Source: Xylanimonas protaetiae (GTDB lineage: Bacteria > Actinomycetota > Actinomycetes > Actinomycetales > Cellulomonadaceae). From it: a DNA stretch of 64,000 bases. Position numbers and translations under genes: made by a program. Shown piece after piece: positions 42,252 to 51,602 of this stretch. The first letter of the stretch is position 1. Each line of letters starts with the position of its first letter. The notes beneath the pieces are model-generated. The model did no database searches. It saw only the letters and a program-made list of their open reading frames with translations, and was not told the DNA's origin. The stretch is from positions 3,167,440-3,231,439 of the forward strand of contig NZ_CP035493.1 in the NCBI RefSeq assembly GCF_004135385.1, read 5' to 3'.

Positions 42252-43211
42252 GTGACCGATCGTCAGCTCCAGCGCGCCGTCGTCACGGGCGGCGCGGGCT
42301 TCCTCGGCAGCCACCTGTGCACCGCGCTGCTCGCACGCGGCACCGAGGTGGTGTGCCTCGACAACTTCCTTACCGGAGACCCGGCCAACGTCGCCCATCT
42401 CGTCGGCGAGCCAGGCTTCCACCTCACCAGCTGCGACGTGACCGACTTCGTGCATGTCCCCGGGCCGGTGGACCTGGTGCTCCACCTCGCCTCCCCCGCC
42501 TCACCCGTCGACTACCTCCACCTGCCCATCCACACGCTCAAGGTGGGCGCCATCGGCACGTTCCACGCGCTCGGCCTCGCCAAGGACAAGGGTGCCCGCT
42601 TCGTCCTCGCCTCGACGTCGGAGGTCTACGGCGACCCCCAGGTCCATCCCCAGCCCGAGGACTACTGGGGCCACGTCAACCCCGTCGGCCCCCGTGGCGT
42701 CTACGACGAGTCGAAGCGCTACGCCGAGGCGCTGACCACCGCCTACCGCGGCGTCCACGACGTCGACACGGGCATCGCCCGCCTGTTCAACACCTACGGC
42801 CCGGCCATGCGGTCGGGCGACGGGCGCGCCATCCCGACGTTCATCACGCAGGCGCTCGCGGGCGAGCCGGTCACGGTGGCCGGGGACGGGCGCCAGACGC
42901 GGTCGATCTGCTACGTCGACGACCTGGTGCGCGGCGTCCTCGCCCTGGCGGCCTCCGACGACGCCGGACCGGTCAACCTGGGCAACCCCACGGAGCTCTC
43001 GGTCGAGCAGATCGCGCGTGACGTCGTGGCGGCGACCGGCTCACGCTCGCCGATCGTGCACGTGGACCGGCCGGTCGACGACCCCCAGGTGCGCCGCCCG
43101 GACATCACGCGGGCGCGCGAGCGCCTGGGCTGGGAGCCCCGGATCACGTGGGAGGACGGCCTGGGGCGGACGGTGCGCTGGTTCGTGGACGCCCGGCGGC
43201 AGGCCGCGTGA
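42252..43211 (+). CDS. NAD-dependent sugar epimerase/decarboxylase, UDP-xylose-synthase-like
   Basis: A 319-residue extended SDR. The NAD motif is [43 protein letters not shown] and YWGHVNP(V)[11 protein letters not shown] closely follow UDP-glucuronate decarboxylase (UXS), including the catalytic Tyr and Lys of YDESK. Likely product UDP-xylose or a related UDP sugar. GTG start behind CGGAGG. The 3' end overlaps the convergent GT9 gene by 68 bp. It probably supplies a sugar to the neighbouring glycan cluster; HldD-like residues are not apparent. Confidence 0.85.
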   Translation: MTDRQLQRAVVTGGAGFLGSHLCTALLARGTEVVCLDNFLTGDPANVAHLVGEPGFHLTSCDVTDFVHVPGPVDLVLHLASPASPVDYLHLPIHTLKVGAIGTFHALGLAKDKGARFVLASTSEVYGDPQVHPQPEDYWGHVNPVGPRGVYDESKRYAEALTTAYRGVHDVDTGIARLFNTYGPAMRSGDGRAIPTFITQALAGEPVTVAGDGRQTRSICYVDDLVRGVLALAASDDAGPVNLGNPTELSVEQIARDVVAATGSRSPIVHVDRPVDDPQVRRPDITRARERLGWEPRITWEDGLGRTVRWFVDARRQAA

Positions 43212-44163
43212 CGGCCGGCCGGGCCAGGAGGTCCTCGGCGGCCGCGACCACCTCCGCCGACCCGATGCGCGCGAGCACCGGGTCGGTGCGCGACCCGTGC
43301 GGGTCACCGGGAGCGCCGTCGTCGCCGTGCCAGAGCACCGTGTGGAGCTCAGGGTCGATCGCGGGACCCCACCGCTCCGGCGCGGTGGGGCCGAAGAGCA
43401 GCACCGACGGCGTCCCGACGGCCGTCGCCACGTGCGCGACGCCCGTGTCACCGCACACGAGCAGGCGGGCGCCCGCCACCCGCCGCGCGAGGCCGGGCAC
43501 GTCGAGCCCGCCGGCCAGCACCGTGACGGCACCCGCGGGTCCGCCCGTGGCGTCGGCGACCCGTTCGCACAGCCCCCGCTCGCCCGCCACGCCTGTCAGC
43601 GCGACCTGCATGCCGTGCGCGACGAGCGCCGCCGCGATGCGCGCCCACCGCCGCTCCGGCCACCGGCGCGACGCCGCGGCCGCACCGGGGTGGATCAGCA
43701 CCTCGCCGGGGCGCTCGGCGTCGGGGTCGACGTCGAGGCGGAGGTCCTGCGGGCCGCACGGGCCGCCGACGGCCCGCAGCAGGCGGCACCAGCGTGCGAC
43801 CTCGTGCTCGCGCTCGTCCCAGGCCGGCAGGCCTCGCACGTGCCCCGCGACCCGGACGTCGGGGCAGGCGAACGCGACAAGGCGCGCCGGACGCGTCGCG
43901 GCGAGGACGCGGTGGCTGACGGGGCCGCGGCCGTGCAGGTTGACGGCGACGTGCCTGCGGCCGTCCCACGCCAGCGGCTCGAGCCCGTGCGCGGGGATGA
44001 CCTCGTCGACCACGCCGAGCCCGCGCAGCCACGCACCGGGTCCCGGCGGCCCGGCCAGGTGGAGGCGCGCGCCGGGCCAGGCCCGTCGGACGCCGCGCAG
44101 CGCGGCGACCGCGGCGCACGCGTCGCCCAGGCCCAGCGCGCGCAGCACCAGCACGTCGCTCAC
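43144..44163 (-). CDS. GT9-family glycosyltransferase (heptosyltransferase-like)
   Basis: A 339-residue protein of the ADP-heptose:LPS heptosyltransferase family. N-terminal [21 protein letters not shown] is the acceptor-side Rossmann start (GLGD), and the C-terminal donor half contains [18 protein letters not shown] and [22 protein letters not shown], the family signature for nucleotide-heptose binding. Last gene of the nine-gene overlapping cluster; ATGA overlap with the SDR gene. The tail beyond residue 310 is Pro/Arg-rich and overlaps the UXS-like gene on the other strand. Confidence 0.85.
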   Translation of the reverse strand: MSDVLVLRALGLGDACAAVAALRGVRRAWPGARLHLAGPPGPGAWLRGLGVVDEVIPAHGLEPLAWDGRRHVAVNLHGRGPVSHRVLAATRPARLVAFACPDVRVAGHVRGLPAWDEREHEVARWCRLLRAVGGPCGPQDLRLDVDPDAERPGEVLIHPGAAAASRRWPERRWARIAAALVAHGMQVALTGVAGERGLCERVADATGGPAGAVTVLAGGLDVPGLARRVAGARLLVCGDTGVAHVATAVGTPSVLLFGPTAPERWGPAIDPELHTVLWHGDDGAPGDPHGSRTDPVLARIGSAEVVAAAEDLLARPAVTRPAAGRPRTSAPSAPGRPPT

Positions 44164-44864
44164 GGCCAGGACGACTCCTGCGACGCCATGACGAGCAGCT
44201 CGCGGATCTCCGACCCCGGTGGCTGGGTGAGTGCCGTGACGACGGCCGCCGCCGTGGCTGCCGGGTCGTTGAGCGCCGCGTCCGGGCCCGGCCGGTACTG
44301 CGCGGCGCGGCCGTCGAAGAACGGCGTCCGCATCCCGCCGGGCACCAGCAGGGTGACGCCCACCTGCCCGGCCAGCTCCGCCGCGAGCGCCTGGGTGAAC
44401 CCGCGGATCGCGAACTTGGAGGCGCAGTAGGCGGTCGCGTCACCCGCACCGCGCAGCGCAAGGGTCGAGGCGACGGTGACGACGGTGCCGTGCGTGCGCC
44501 TGAGGTGCGGCAGCGCGGCCCGGACGACGGCCGCGGTGCCGAAGAGGTTGACACGCACGACGCGCTCCCAGTCAGCGGCGTCGACGCCGTCGAGCGGGCC
44601 GGGCACGTCGATGCCCGCGGCGGTGACGACGCCGTCGGGTGGACCGACCTCCAGCACGAGCGCGTCGACCGCCCGGGCGGTCGCGGCGGAGTCGGCGAGG
44701 TCGACGGCGGCGAACGGCACGGGGTCGGGCGGGGGGACGCGGTCGAGGACGGCGGGCTTGCCGCCCGCGGCGGCCACCGCGCGCACGACGGCCGCGCCGA
44801 GGCCGCTCGACCCGCCGGTGACGAGGACGGTCCCGACGGGGCGAGGAGTGGGGACTGCTGTCAT
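44160..44864 (-). CDS. Short-chain dehydrogenase/reductase
   Basis: A 234-residue classical SDR: TGGSSGLGAAVV cofactor loop at the N-terminus, the catalytic YCASK near residue 153, and serine in VASTLALRGAG. Overlaps both neighbours by 4 bases in the heptose-glycan cluster. It may oxidise or reduce the heptose or another sugar, for instance to a deoxy or keto derivative; this is inference from place only. Confidence 0.87.
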   Translation of the reverse strand: MTAVPTPRPVGTVLVTGGSSGLGAAVVRAVAAAGGKPAVLDRVPPPDPVPFAAVDLADSAATARAVDALVLEVGPPDGVVTAAGIDVPGPLDGVDAADWERVVRVNLFGTAAVVRAALPHLRRTHGTVVTVASTLALRGAGDATAYCASKFAIRGFTQALAAELAGQVGVTLLVPGGMRTPFFDGRAAQYRPGPDAALNDPAATAAAVVTALTQPPGSEIRELLVMASQESSWP

Positions 44865-46276
44865 CGCAAGACCTCCAGGTCGGGGCGTGGCCCGGTGGCG
44901 GACCGCGCGAGGATCGCGGTGGTGGACTGCCCGGGCACGTAGGGCAGCAGCACGACGCTGCCGCCGTGGCCCTCGACCACGAACCGCTCGGGCAGGGCGG
45001 ACGTGTCGTAGTCGCCGCCCTTGACCCACACGTCAGGACGCAGGCGGGCCAGCGCGGCGGCGGGGTCCGGCCCGTCGAACACGACGACCTCGTCCACGCA
45101 GCCCAGGGCCCGCAGCACGCGCGCCCGGTCTGCCGCGTGCTGGACCGGACGGTCCGGGCCCTTGAGGGCGCGCACGCTCGCGTCGGAGTTGAGGAGGACG
45201 ACGAGCGAGCCCCCCAGGGTGCGGGCCGTCTGGAGCATCGCGACGTGCCCGGCGTGCAGCAGGTCGAAGCAGCCGCCTGTGGCCACGAGCCGTCCGCCGC
45301 GAGCGCGCAGCCGGGCGGCGAGCGCCTCGAGCGACTCACCCGCACGTCCTGGCGGCCGAGGCGTCCCGGGACCGGGCCGGTGGTGGAGCGCGGCCGTGCC
45401 TCCGGCCCGCACCCAGCCGGTCGCGTCGACGACGGCCTGCTCGACCGCCTCGGCGGCACCCGCGCCGCGGGCGAGCGCGAGCGCGGCGGAGACGGCGAAC
45501 CGGTCGCCGGCGCCGCAGGGATCGCCGTCCGCGCGCCCGGGCGTGGGCGCGAAGCGGACCTGGCCGCCGTCGGCGAGGTAGGCGCCGGCCGCGCCCGCGG
45601 TCACGGCCAGCGCGGCGCACCCCCAGGCGGAACGGAGACGGGCCGCCACGCGCTCGGGGCCCGCCGGCCCGCCGCACCCGTCGGCGTGGCGGCCGTGCGC
45701 CTCCAGCGCCGCCCGCGCCTCGGCGACGTTCGGGGTGGCGAGGCGCACGCCGGGGACGGGCGGAGCGCCCCGGGGGTGCGGGTCCCACACCACACGCCCG
45801 GCCACCGGCGTCAGCCGGGCACGCAGCTCGGCGTCGCGCGTGACGCCGCCGCCGTAGTCGGACACGAGCACGACGTCGGCGGCGTCGACCAGCTCGGCGA
45901 CCACGTCGCCCGGCACGGTCGTCGGCGTCCCGGGGCCGCCGTCGTCGAGCCGCACGAGCGTGTGGCCGCCGCTGCGCACGCGCATCTTGGTGCGGGTGCG
46001 TCCCGCGTGCCCGAGCGGCACGACCTGTGCGGCAACCTCCACCTGCTCGGTCAGGAGCCGCCCGTCGGGGTCGTTCGCGATCGGGGCGACGAGCGTGACG
46101 TCCGCGCCGTCGCCGGCCGCGAGCAACGCCGCCAGACCCGCGCCGCCGGGCGACGCGTGCACGCCGGTCACGTCGAGGACCGGCGCGGGGGCGTCGGGGG
46201 TCACCCGGTCGACGGTCCCCTCGACGTCGCGGTCCAGCAGCACGTCCCCCACGACGACGATGCGGGTCCGGCTCAT
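44861..46276 (-). CDS. hldE: Bifunctional heptose-7-phosphate kinase / heptose-1-phosphate nucleotidyltransferase HldE-like
   Basis: A 471-residue two-domain protein. Residues 1-315 are a PfkB-type kinase (VVVVGDVLLDRDVEG start, SPGGAG sugar site, DPCGAGDRFAV with the catalytic Asp) that should phosphorylate C1 of D-glycero-D-manno-heptose 7-phosphate. Residues 335-471 are a cytidylyltransferase-type domain with TGGCFDLLHAGHVAML (HxGH motif) that makes the ADP- or GDP-heptose. The domain order is that of HldE. Coupled to GmhA-like and SDR genes by 4-bp overlaps. Nucleotide choice cannot be read. Confidence 0.9.
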   Translation of the reverse strand: MSRTRIVVVGDVLLDRDVEGTVDRVTPDAPAPVLDVTGVHASPGGAGLAALLAAGDGADVTLVAPIANDPDGRLLTEQVEVAAQVVPLGHAGRTRTKMRVRSGGHTLVRLDDGGPGTPTTVPGDVVAELVDAADVVLVSDYGGGVTRDAELRARLTPVAGRVVWDPHPRGAPPVPGVRLATPNVAEARAALEAHGRHADGCGGPAGPERVAARLRSAWGCAALAVTAGAAGAYLADGGQVRFAPTPGRADGDPCGAGDRFAVSAALALARGAGAAEAVEQAVVDATGWVRAGGTAALHHRPGPGTPRPPGRAGESLEALAARLRARGGRLVATGGCFDLLHAGHVAMLQTARTLGGSLVVLLNSDASVRALKGPDRPVQHAADRARVLRALGCVDEVVVFDGPDPAAALARLRPDVWVKGGDYDTSALPERFVVEGHGGSVVLLPYVPGQSTTAILARSATGPRPDLEVLR

Positions 46277-46881
46277 GCCGGCACCTCCGCGACGGCGGCG
46301 ACACCGGCGGTGGCCCCGAGCGCCTCGTCGAGCGCCGCACAGACGGCGTGCAGCGCCACGAGGTGGACGGCCTGGACGGTCGCGGTGTTGGGCGCCGCGA
46401 CGACGAGCGCGTCGTCGCAGCGCGCGGCGAGCGGGTTGGGCAGCGGCCCCACCAGTCCCCACACGAGGACGCCGCACTCGCGGGCACGCTCGGCGGCCCG
46501 CAGCACGTTGGGGCTGCGGCCCGAGGTGGACAGCGCCACGAGCACGTCCCCAGGGCGGCCGTGCGCCTCGACCTGCCGGGCGAACATCTCGTCCACGCCG
46601 TAGTCGTTGACGATCGCCGTGAGGCTCGACGTCTCGGCCGACAGGCACACCCCCGCCAGCGGGCGGCGGTCGCCGTCGAACCGGCCGACGAGCTCGGCCG
46701 TCAGGTGCTGCGCCTGGGCGGCGCTGCCGCCGTTGCCGACGGCCAGCAGGCGGTGCCCGTGGGTGAGCCGGTCGGCGAGGAGCCGACCCCACCGGTCAAT
46801 GGTGGCGGTCTGGCCGCGCAGGTCGTACAGCGCGAACCGCAGGTCGTGGTCGTGGTCCTCGAGCCACCGTGCGACGCTCAC
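46273..46881 (-). CDS. gmhA: Sedoheptulose-7-phosphate isomerase-like SIS protein (GmhA)
   Basis: A 202-residue SIS-domain protein: LLAVGNGGSAAQAQHLTAEL, VGRFDGDRRPLAGVCLSAE and ALSTSGRSPNVLRA match GmhA, which isomerises sedoheptulose 7-phosphate to heptose 7-phosphate. The zinc-site histidine in SAAQAQH and the LTAEL(V)GR segment are retained. GTG start overlapping the upstream gene stop (GTGA). Next gene is hldE, so the pathway order is preserved. A DiaA-like role is possible for SIS proteins of this type but the context argues for GmhA. Confidence 0.88.
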   Translation of the reverse strand: MSVARWLEDHDHDLRFALYDLRGQTATIDRWGRLLADRLTHGHRLLAVGNGGSAAQAQHLTAELVGRFDGDRRPLAGVCLSAETSSLTAIVNDYGVDEMFARQVEAHGRPGDVLVALSTSGRSPNVLRAAERARECGVLVWGLVGPLPNPLAARCDDALVVAAPNTATVQAVHLVALHAVCAALDEALGATAGVAAVAEVPA

Positions 46882-48119
46882 GACGCCACCTCCTGCGAGA
46901 GTCGTGCGGCGTCGGCCTGCCGCTGGTAGACGGCCGCGGTGGCCATGCCGACGCGGGCCCAGGTGTACCGGTCGAGGGCACGCCGGCGGGCAGCGGCGCC
47001 GTAGGCGGCACCGACGTCGGGCCGGGCGAGCAGGTCGCTGACCGCGGTGGTGAGCGCGGCGTGGTCGCGCGGCGGGACGAGCCGACCGGTGACGCCGTCC
47101 AGCACGGTGTCGAGCAGCCCGCCGACGGCGGCCCCGACGACCGGGACGCCGCACGCGGCCGCCTCCACGGGCACGATGCCGAACGGTTCGTACCAGGGTG
47201 CGGCGACGACGACGTCGGCCGAGCACAGCAGGCCGGGCACGTCCTCGCGCGCGACGCGGCCAAGGAACCGCACCCGGTCGGCGACGCCGAGCTCCCCGGC
47301 GAGACGCCGCAGGCGGGCGACGTCTGGGTCGGCGCCGAGCCCCTCGGGCGGCGGCCCGCCCGCCACGAGCAGCTCGGTGCCCGGCAGGTCGCGCACGGCA
47401 CGGATCGCCAGGTCGACGCCCTTGCGCTCGACCAGTCGTCCCAGGCTCACGAGCCGGTGCTCCTGGGCCCGCGGCGGCACCCGCGGCGACATCGCCCCGG
47501 GACGGAACAGGCCGGCGTCGACGCCGCACGGCACCACGTGCACCTGCGACGCCGGGACGCCGAGCTCCTCGAGCTCGCGCACCTCGTCGCCGCAGGTCGC
47601 CACCACGCAGTCGGCGGTGCGGCCGATGTCGGCCTCGGCCGCGACCCGGCCGCGCGGGCTCGTGTCCTGCTCGCGCTGGTGACGGCGCTTGACCGAGCCG
47701 AGCGCGTGGTACGTCACCACCACGGGGGTCCGGCCGAGCCGCGGCCGGCCGGGCAGGGACCGCGCCGCGCGCAGCGTCGCGAGCGCCGACATCCAGAAGT
47801 GGGCGTGCGCGACGTCGGGCGGGTCGGGCCGCCACCGGTCGGCGAGCCAGTCCCCCAGGGCGTCCATGTAGGGCAGCAGCTCGTCCCGGGGCACCGTGAC
47901 GGGCGGCCCTGCCGGGACGTGGACGACGTCGACGCCGGCCCGCAGCGGCACCCGTTCGGGCAGGGCGGTGTCGTCACGCCGCGTGTACACCTCGACGGTG
48001 TGCCCGCCGTCGGCCAGGGCCGAGGCCAGCGCCGCGACGTGCACGTTCTGGCCTCCCGCCTCGGCGCCGCCCACGACGGCGAGCGGGCTGGCGTGCTCGG
48101 ACACGAGCGCGATCCTCAT
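46878..48119 (-). CDS. GT4-family glycosyltransferase
   Basis: A 413-residue GT-B enzyme. N-terminal RIALVSEHASPLAVVGGAEAGGQNVHVA is the acceptor domain (GGAEAGGQN resembles sucrose-synthase/MshA-like loops), and the C-terminal domain has VSLGRLVERKGVDLAI and the EX7E donor motif (EPFGIVPVEAAACGVPVV). It starts with an ATG that shares one base with the stop of the upstream gene. Probable sugar transfer in assembly of the heptose glycan; donor unknown. Confidence 0.9.
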   Translation of the reverse strand: MRIALVSEHASPLAVVGGAEAGGQNVHVAALASALADGGHTVEVYTRRDDTALPERVPLRAGVDVVHVPAGPPVTVPRDELLPYMDALGDWLADRWRPDPPDVAHAHFWMSALATLRAARSLPGRPRLGRTPVVVTYHALGSVKRRHQREQDTSPRGRVAAEADIGRTADCVVATCGDEVRELEELGVPASQVHVVPCGVDAGLFRPGAMSPRVPPRAQEHRLVSLGRLVERKGVDLAIRAVRDLPGTELLVAGGPPPEGLGADPDVARLRRLAGELGVADRVRFLGRVAREDVPGLLCSADVVVAAPWYEPFGIVPVEAAACGVPVVGAAVGGLLDTVLDGVTGRLVPPRDHAALTTAVSDLLARPDVGAAYGAAARRRALDRYTWARVGMATAAVYQRQADAARLSQEVAS

Positions 48120-49072
48120 CAGGTCACCTCCAGGAACAGGTCATCCCACCGGGTCAGGAACCGGTCCAGGGAGAACCGGTCCAGGGCATGACGGCGCGCG
48201 GCGCGGCCTCGTTCGCGCGCCTCGTCGCGGTCGGCGAGCAGACGGCGGGCGGCGTCGCGCAGCAGGTCGGGGTCGGTGCTGACGACGCCGGCGTCGTCGG
48301 GCACCGACTCGGGGACCGCGGTCGCAGCGAGGGCGACCACCGGCATGCCGAGGGTCATCGCCTCGACGAGCGCGAGCCCGAGGCTCGTCCAGCGGTACGG
48401 GTGCAGGTAGGCGCGCGCTCCCGCCAGGTCTTGGTGCAGCCGCGCCTGCGGCAGGTCCTCGCGCAGGGCGGTCCCGGGCGGGACGTGCCCGGCCAGCGCG
48501 GCGACGCCCATGCCGTAGACGTCGGCCGGCACGTCTCGCACGATCCGCACGAGCAGGTCCGTGCCGGCGACGCGCCAGCGCCGCACCGGCTCGTTGACGA
48601 CGGCTGCGACGCGTTCGCGCTCGCCCGTCCACAGCGGGCCGGGGTCGACGACCCCGTGCTCGATGACGCGCGTCGGGGTGCTGCCCGCGTCCCACATGAC
48701 GGCGTTGAAGCCGGTCACGTGGACCAGGACGAGGTCGTCCCGGTCTGCGACGGGGTGCCGGGTGTCCGCGGCGGGGCCGCGGGGCGTGTCGTGCTCGAGG
48801 TACACCGCGGGCACGGTGCGCCCGGCCCGCAGCCCGGTCCACCGTTCCAGCAGCCCGGCCTCGTGCGGACGCTGCAGCACGACGACGTCGACGGGTTCGT
48901 CGCGCAGCCGGTCGATGGGCACCTCACGCGCCGAGGCCGGCCAGTCCCACGTGCGGGCGCGGCCCCGCCCGTCAGGCGTGCGGCCGGGGTCCACGGGGAG
49001 CACATAGTCGTGGCGGCCCTGGACGAACGCCGTGGTCCAGGACCCGTGCACGTGCCACAGCAGCACCCTCAT
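48119..49072 (-). CDS. Glycosyltransferase (GT4-like, compact)
   Basis: A 317-residue protein starting MRVLLWHVHGSWTTAFVQG, with VVLQRPHEAGLLERW and EHDTPRGPAADTRHP in the first half and a typical GT4 C-terminal donor segment TSLGLALVEAMTLGMPVVALAATAVPE in the second. Shorter than usual GT-B enzymes but complete. It overlaps its neighbours by 4 bases and 1 base. Role: another transfer step in the heptose-glycan cluster; substrates unknown. Confidence 0.84.
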   Translation of the reverse strand: MRVLLWHVHGSWTTAFVQGRHDYVLPVDPGRTPDGRGRARTWDWPASAREVPIDRLRDEPVDVVVLQRPHEAGLLERWTGLRAGRTVPAVYLEHDTPRGPAADTRHPVADRDDLVLVHVTGFNAVMWDAGSTPTRVIEHGVVDPGPLWTGERERVAAVVNEPVRRWRVAGTDLLVRIVRDVPADVYGMGVAALAGHVPPGTALREDLPQARLHQDLAGARAYLHPYRWTSLGLALVEAMTLGMPVVALAATAVPESVPDDAGVVSTDPDLLRDAARRLLADRDEARERGRAARRHALDRFSLDRFLTRWDDLFLEVT

Positions 49073-50082
49073 CGCCCGGACCTCCGGATCACGCTGTGGA
49101 CCGCCTCGACCACGAAGCCGGGGGTCACCCCGCTCAGGCACGGGTGCCCCACCACGGGGCAGCGCCGGGCCCGCGTGCCGGCGCATGCCGCCGTCTGGTC
49201 GCCCAGCACCACCGACCTCACTCGCCACGGGCGCCAGAGCTCCACGGGCACCACCGGCGAGAAGAGGCTGACCACGGGCGTTCCCACGGCGGCGGCCAGG
49301 TGCGCCGGACCGGTGTTGCCGACGACGACGGCCCGCGCGGCGCGCAGCACCGCCGCGAGCCGCGCGTACGAGGTCCGTCCCGCCACCGAGATCCCGTGCC
49401 CGCCCGCGACCTGCGCGGCGAGCGCCCCCTCCGCGCTCGCGCCCGTGACGACGACGCGCAGCCCGTCCGCGACGAGCGCCGCCACGATGGCGGCGGCGTG
49501 GTCCGCGGTGGGCGCCCGCGCCGGCACGGCCGCGCCGGGGTGCACGACGACGAACGGCCGGTCCGGGACGAGGTCCGTCACGTCGGGCAGCGGCTCGCGG
49601 ACGGCGAGGCGGGCGTCGTCTCCCTCCGGCAGCGGGGCGCCGAGCGCACGGACGAGGTCGAGCGCGGCCTCGACCTCGTGCCGGGCCGGGGCGCGGCGGT
49701 GTCGCAGGTCGAGCAGCGACCCGGGGTAGTCCTCGCAGTCGGCGGCCAGGAACCCGACGCCGGCGGCCCGCAGCACGAGCGCCGCAGGCAGCGGGCTCTG
49801 ATGGTGCGAGACGAGGATGACGCCGCGGTCGTACCGGCGCGCGCTCAGGTCCGTGGCGAGCCTGGCGAGCGCGGCCCGGTCGAGCGGCGGCGGCCGGTAG
49901 CCTGACCAGGGCGCGCTGAACACGTGGGTGCGCCGGACGCCGGGCAGCAGCCCGGCAGCCTGCTCTCCCGCCGGCGAGACGAGCAGGTCGACGGGACCGT
50001 CGGCTGCGAGCGCACGCACGGCGGGTCCGGCGAGCAGCACGTCGCCGTCGCTGTCGAGCCGGACGGCCAGGGAGCTGGTCAT
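49069..50082 (-). CDS. GT9-family glycosyltransferase (heptosyltransferase-like)
   Basis: A 337-residue second member of the heptosyltransferase family: LAVRLDSDGDVLLAGPAVRALA at the N-terminus, VVHPGAAVPARAPTADHAAAIV (phosphate site, shortened here) and VVGNTGPAHLAAAVGTPVVSLFSP in the donor domain. Cysteines near the end (AACAGTRARRCPVVGHPCLSG) resemble those of bacterial GT9 proteins. Two GT9 enzymes in one cluster with GmhA/HldE/GmhB support heptose transfer. Overlaps its neighbours by 4 bases. Confidence 0.86.
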   Translation of the reverse strand: MTSSLAVRLDSDGDVLLAGPAVRALAADGPVDLLVSPAGEQAAGLLPGVRRTHVFSAPWSGYRPPPLDRAALARLATDLSARRYDRGVILVSHHQSPLPAALVLRAAGVGFLAADCEDYPGSLLDLRHRRAPARHEVEAALDLVRALGAPLPEGDDARLAVREPLPDVTDLVPDRPFVVVHPGAAVPARAPTADHAAAIVAALVADGLRVVVTGASAEGALAAQVAGGHGISVAGRTSYARLAAVLRAARAVVVGNTGPAHLAAAVGTPVVSLFSPVVPVELWRPWRVRSVVLGDQTAACAGTRARRCPVVGHPCLSGVTPGFVVEAVHSVIRRSGR

Positions 50083-51602
50083 GATCGTCCTCTCGTCGCG
50101 AGCCACCGCAGGGCGCCGGCGAGGTCCCCGGCCGCGGCGGGTGCCGCCTCGACCTCCGCGGCGCGGGTGGCGTCGGTAGGCACGAGCACCGTCCGCGCCC
50201 CGGCCGCGAGCCCCGCCTCGACGTCGGCGCCGGTGTCCCCGACGACGGCGCACTCCCAGGGGGCCAGGCCCAGGTGACGCGCTGCGTCGAGCACGAGCCC
50301 GGGCTCGGGCTTGCGGCACGCGCACCCGTCCCCGGCCCCGTGCGGGCACACGGCGACGACGTCGAACGGACCCAGCAGCTCGGCGACGCGCGCGTTGACC
50401 GCGTCCACCTGCCGGGTGTCGAGCAGCCCGCGCGCGATGCCGGACTGGTTGGTGACGATGCCGACCGCGATGCCGCAGCGGCGCAGGGCGTCGAGCGTCG
50501 CACGGGCGCCGGCGACGGGGCGCACCGCCGCGGGGTCGCCGTTGTAGGGGACGTCGTGCACGAGCGTGCCGTCGCGGTCGAAGAGCACCGCCCGCGTGGA
50601 CGGACGCCACGGCCGTGGGTCGCGGTGCGCCTGGGCCACCCCCGCGAGGCGGTGGGCGACGGCCACGGGCGGGATCACGACGGAGGTCCACGCCATGCGA
50701 CCCCACTCCCCGGCCCAGCCAGGGTCACCGGGGCGCGGTCCTGGCGCCACCCGCCGGGCCAGGAAGTCGGTGGTGAGCGCAGCCCATGTGGCCGCACCCA
50801 CGACCGCGGCCTCGGGGGCGCGCGCGACCGCCCCCGCGAGTGCGAGCGCGGCGCCGGCCACGGTGGCGACATGGACGGGAAACCGCCCCGACCCGGTCTG
50901 CGCCTCGGCGCGCCACCGGTGACCGTGCAGGACGCGCATGCGGGCGTCGTCGCGCGCCCCGGCCTGGGTGCGAACGCTCACGCTCGCCGAGGCGGCACGC
51001 ACGGGGTGTACCACCAGGCGGCGGCCGCTCGCGAGCACCCACCCGCGCTGCCGCAGGCGCAGGGCGAGGTCGGCGTCCTCCCGGTAGGCGCGGCCGAACC
51101 GCTCGTCGAAGCCCTCGACCTCGTCGAGCGCGGCGCGGCGCACGGCAGCGTCGGCGGTCGCGTACCGGGCATGCTCGAGACCGGCGGTCGTGCGCTCCCA
51201 GTCGGTGGGATGACGTCGGCTCGGGACCCGCAGCCGCCCGTACACGGCCGCGGTGCCGTCGTCGGCCGCGGCGAGGTCCGCGCGCAGCGCCGCGCCCCAG
51301 CCGGGTGGCAGCACGACGTCGTCGTCGAGGAACACGACCCAGGACGTGCAGGCCAGCCGCCAGCCCGCGTTCCGGGCGGCCGCCGGGCCGCGCCCGCCGG
51401 TGCGCAGCGTCCGCACGGGCAGGTCCGCGTCGCCCAGGTCGAGGGGGGCGGGCCGGCGCGCGCGGTCGTCGACGACGAGGACGGCGTCGGGCCCGCCGGT
51501 CCGCGAGCCAGCGCACGCCGCCGCGAGCGAGACGAGCATCCGCGCGAGCTCGGGGCGCCCGACGGTCGGGACCACCGCCGTCCAGGACCGGGCGTCGCTC
51601 AT
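50079..51602 (-). CDS. GT2 glycosyltransferase fused to GmhB-type heptose-bisphosphate phosphatase
   Basis: A 507-residue fusion. Residues 1-315: GT2 enzyme with TAVVPTVGRPELARMLVSL, FLDDDVVLPPGW (DxD) and FDERFGRAYREDADLALRL. Residues about 335-507: HAD phosphatase with AVLFDRDGTLVHDVPYN, TNQSGIARGLLD and the zinc loop CPHGAGDGCACRKPEPGL, diagnostic of GmhB, which removes the 7-phosphate from heptose 1,7-bisphosphate. Both domains look intact. Combining a glycosyltransferase with the phosphatase is unusual. Overlaps the carbamoyltransferase and GT9 genes by 4 bases each. Confidence 0.9.
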   Translation of the reverse strand: MSDARSWTAVVPTVGRPELARMLVSLAAACAGSRTGGPDAVLVVDDRARRPAPLDLGDADLPVRTLRTGGRGPAAARNAGWRLACTSWVVFLDDDVVLPPGWGAALRADLAAADDGTAAVYGRLRVPSRRHPTDWERTTAGLEHARYATADAAVRRAALDEVEGFDERFGRAYREDADLALRLRQRGWVLASGRRLVVHPVRAASASVSVRTQAGARDDARMRVLHGHRWRAEAQTGSGRFPVHVATVAGAALALAGAVARAPEAAVVGAATWAALTTDFLARRVAPGPRPGDPGWAGEWGRMAWTSVVIPPVAVAHRLAGVAQAHRDPRPWRPSTRAVLFDRDGTLVHDVPYNGDPAAVRPVAGARATLDALRRCGIAVGIVTNQSGIARGLLDTRQVDAVNARVAELLGPFDVVAVCPHGAGDGCACRKPEPGLVLDAARHLGLAPWECAVVGDTGADVEAGLAAGARTVLVPTDATRAAEVEAAPAAAGDLAGALRWLATRGRS

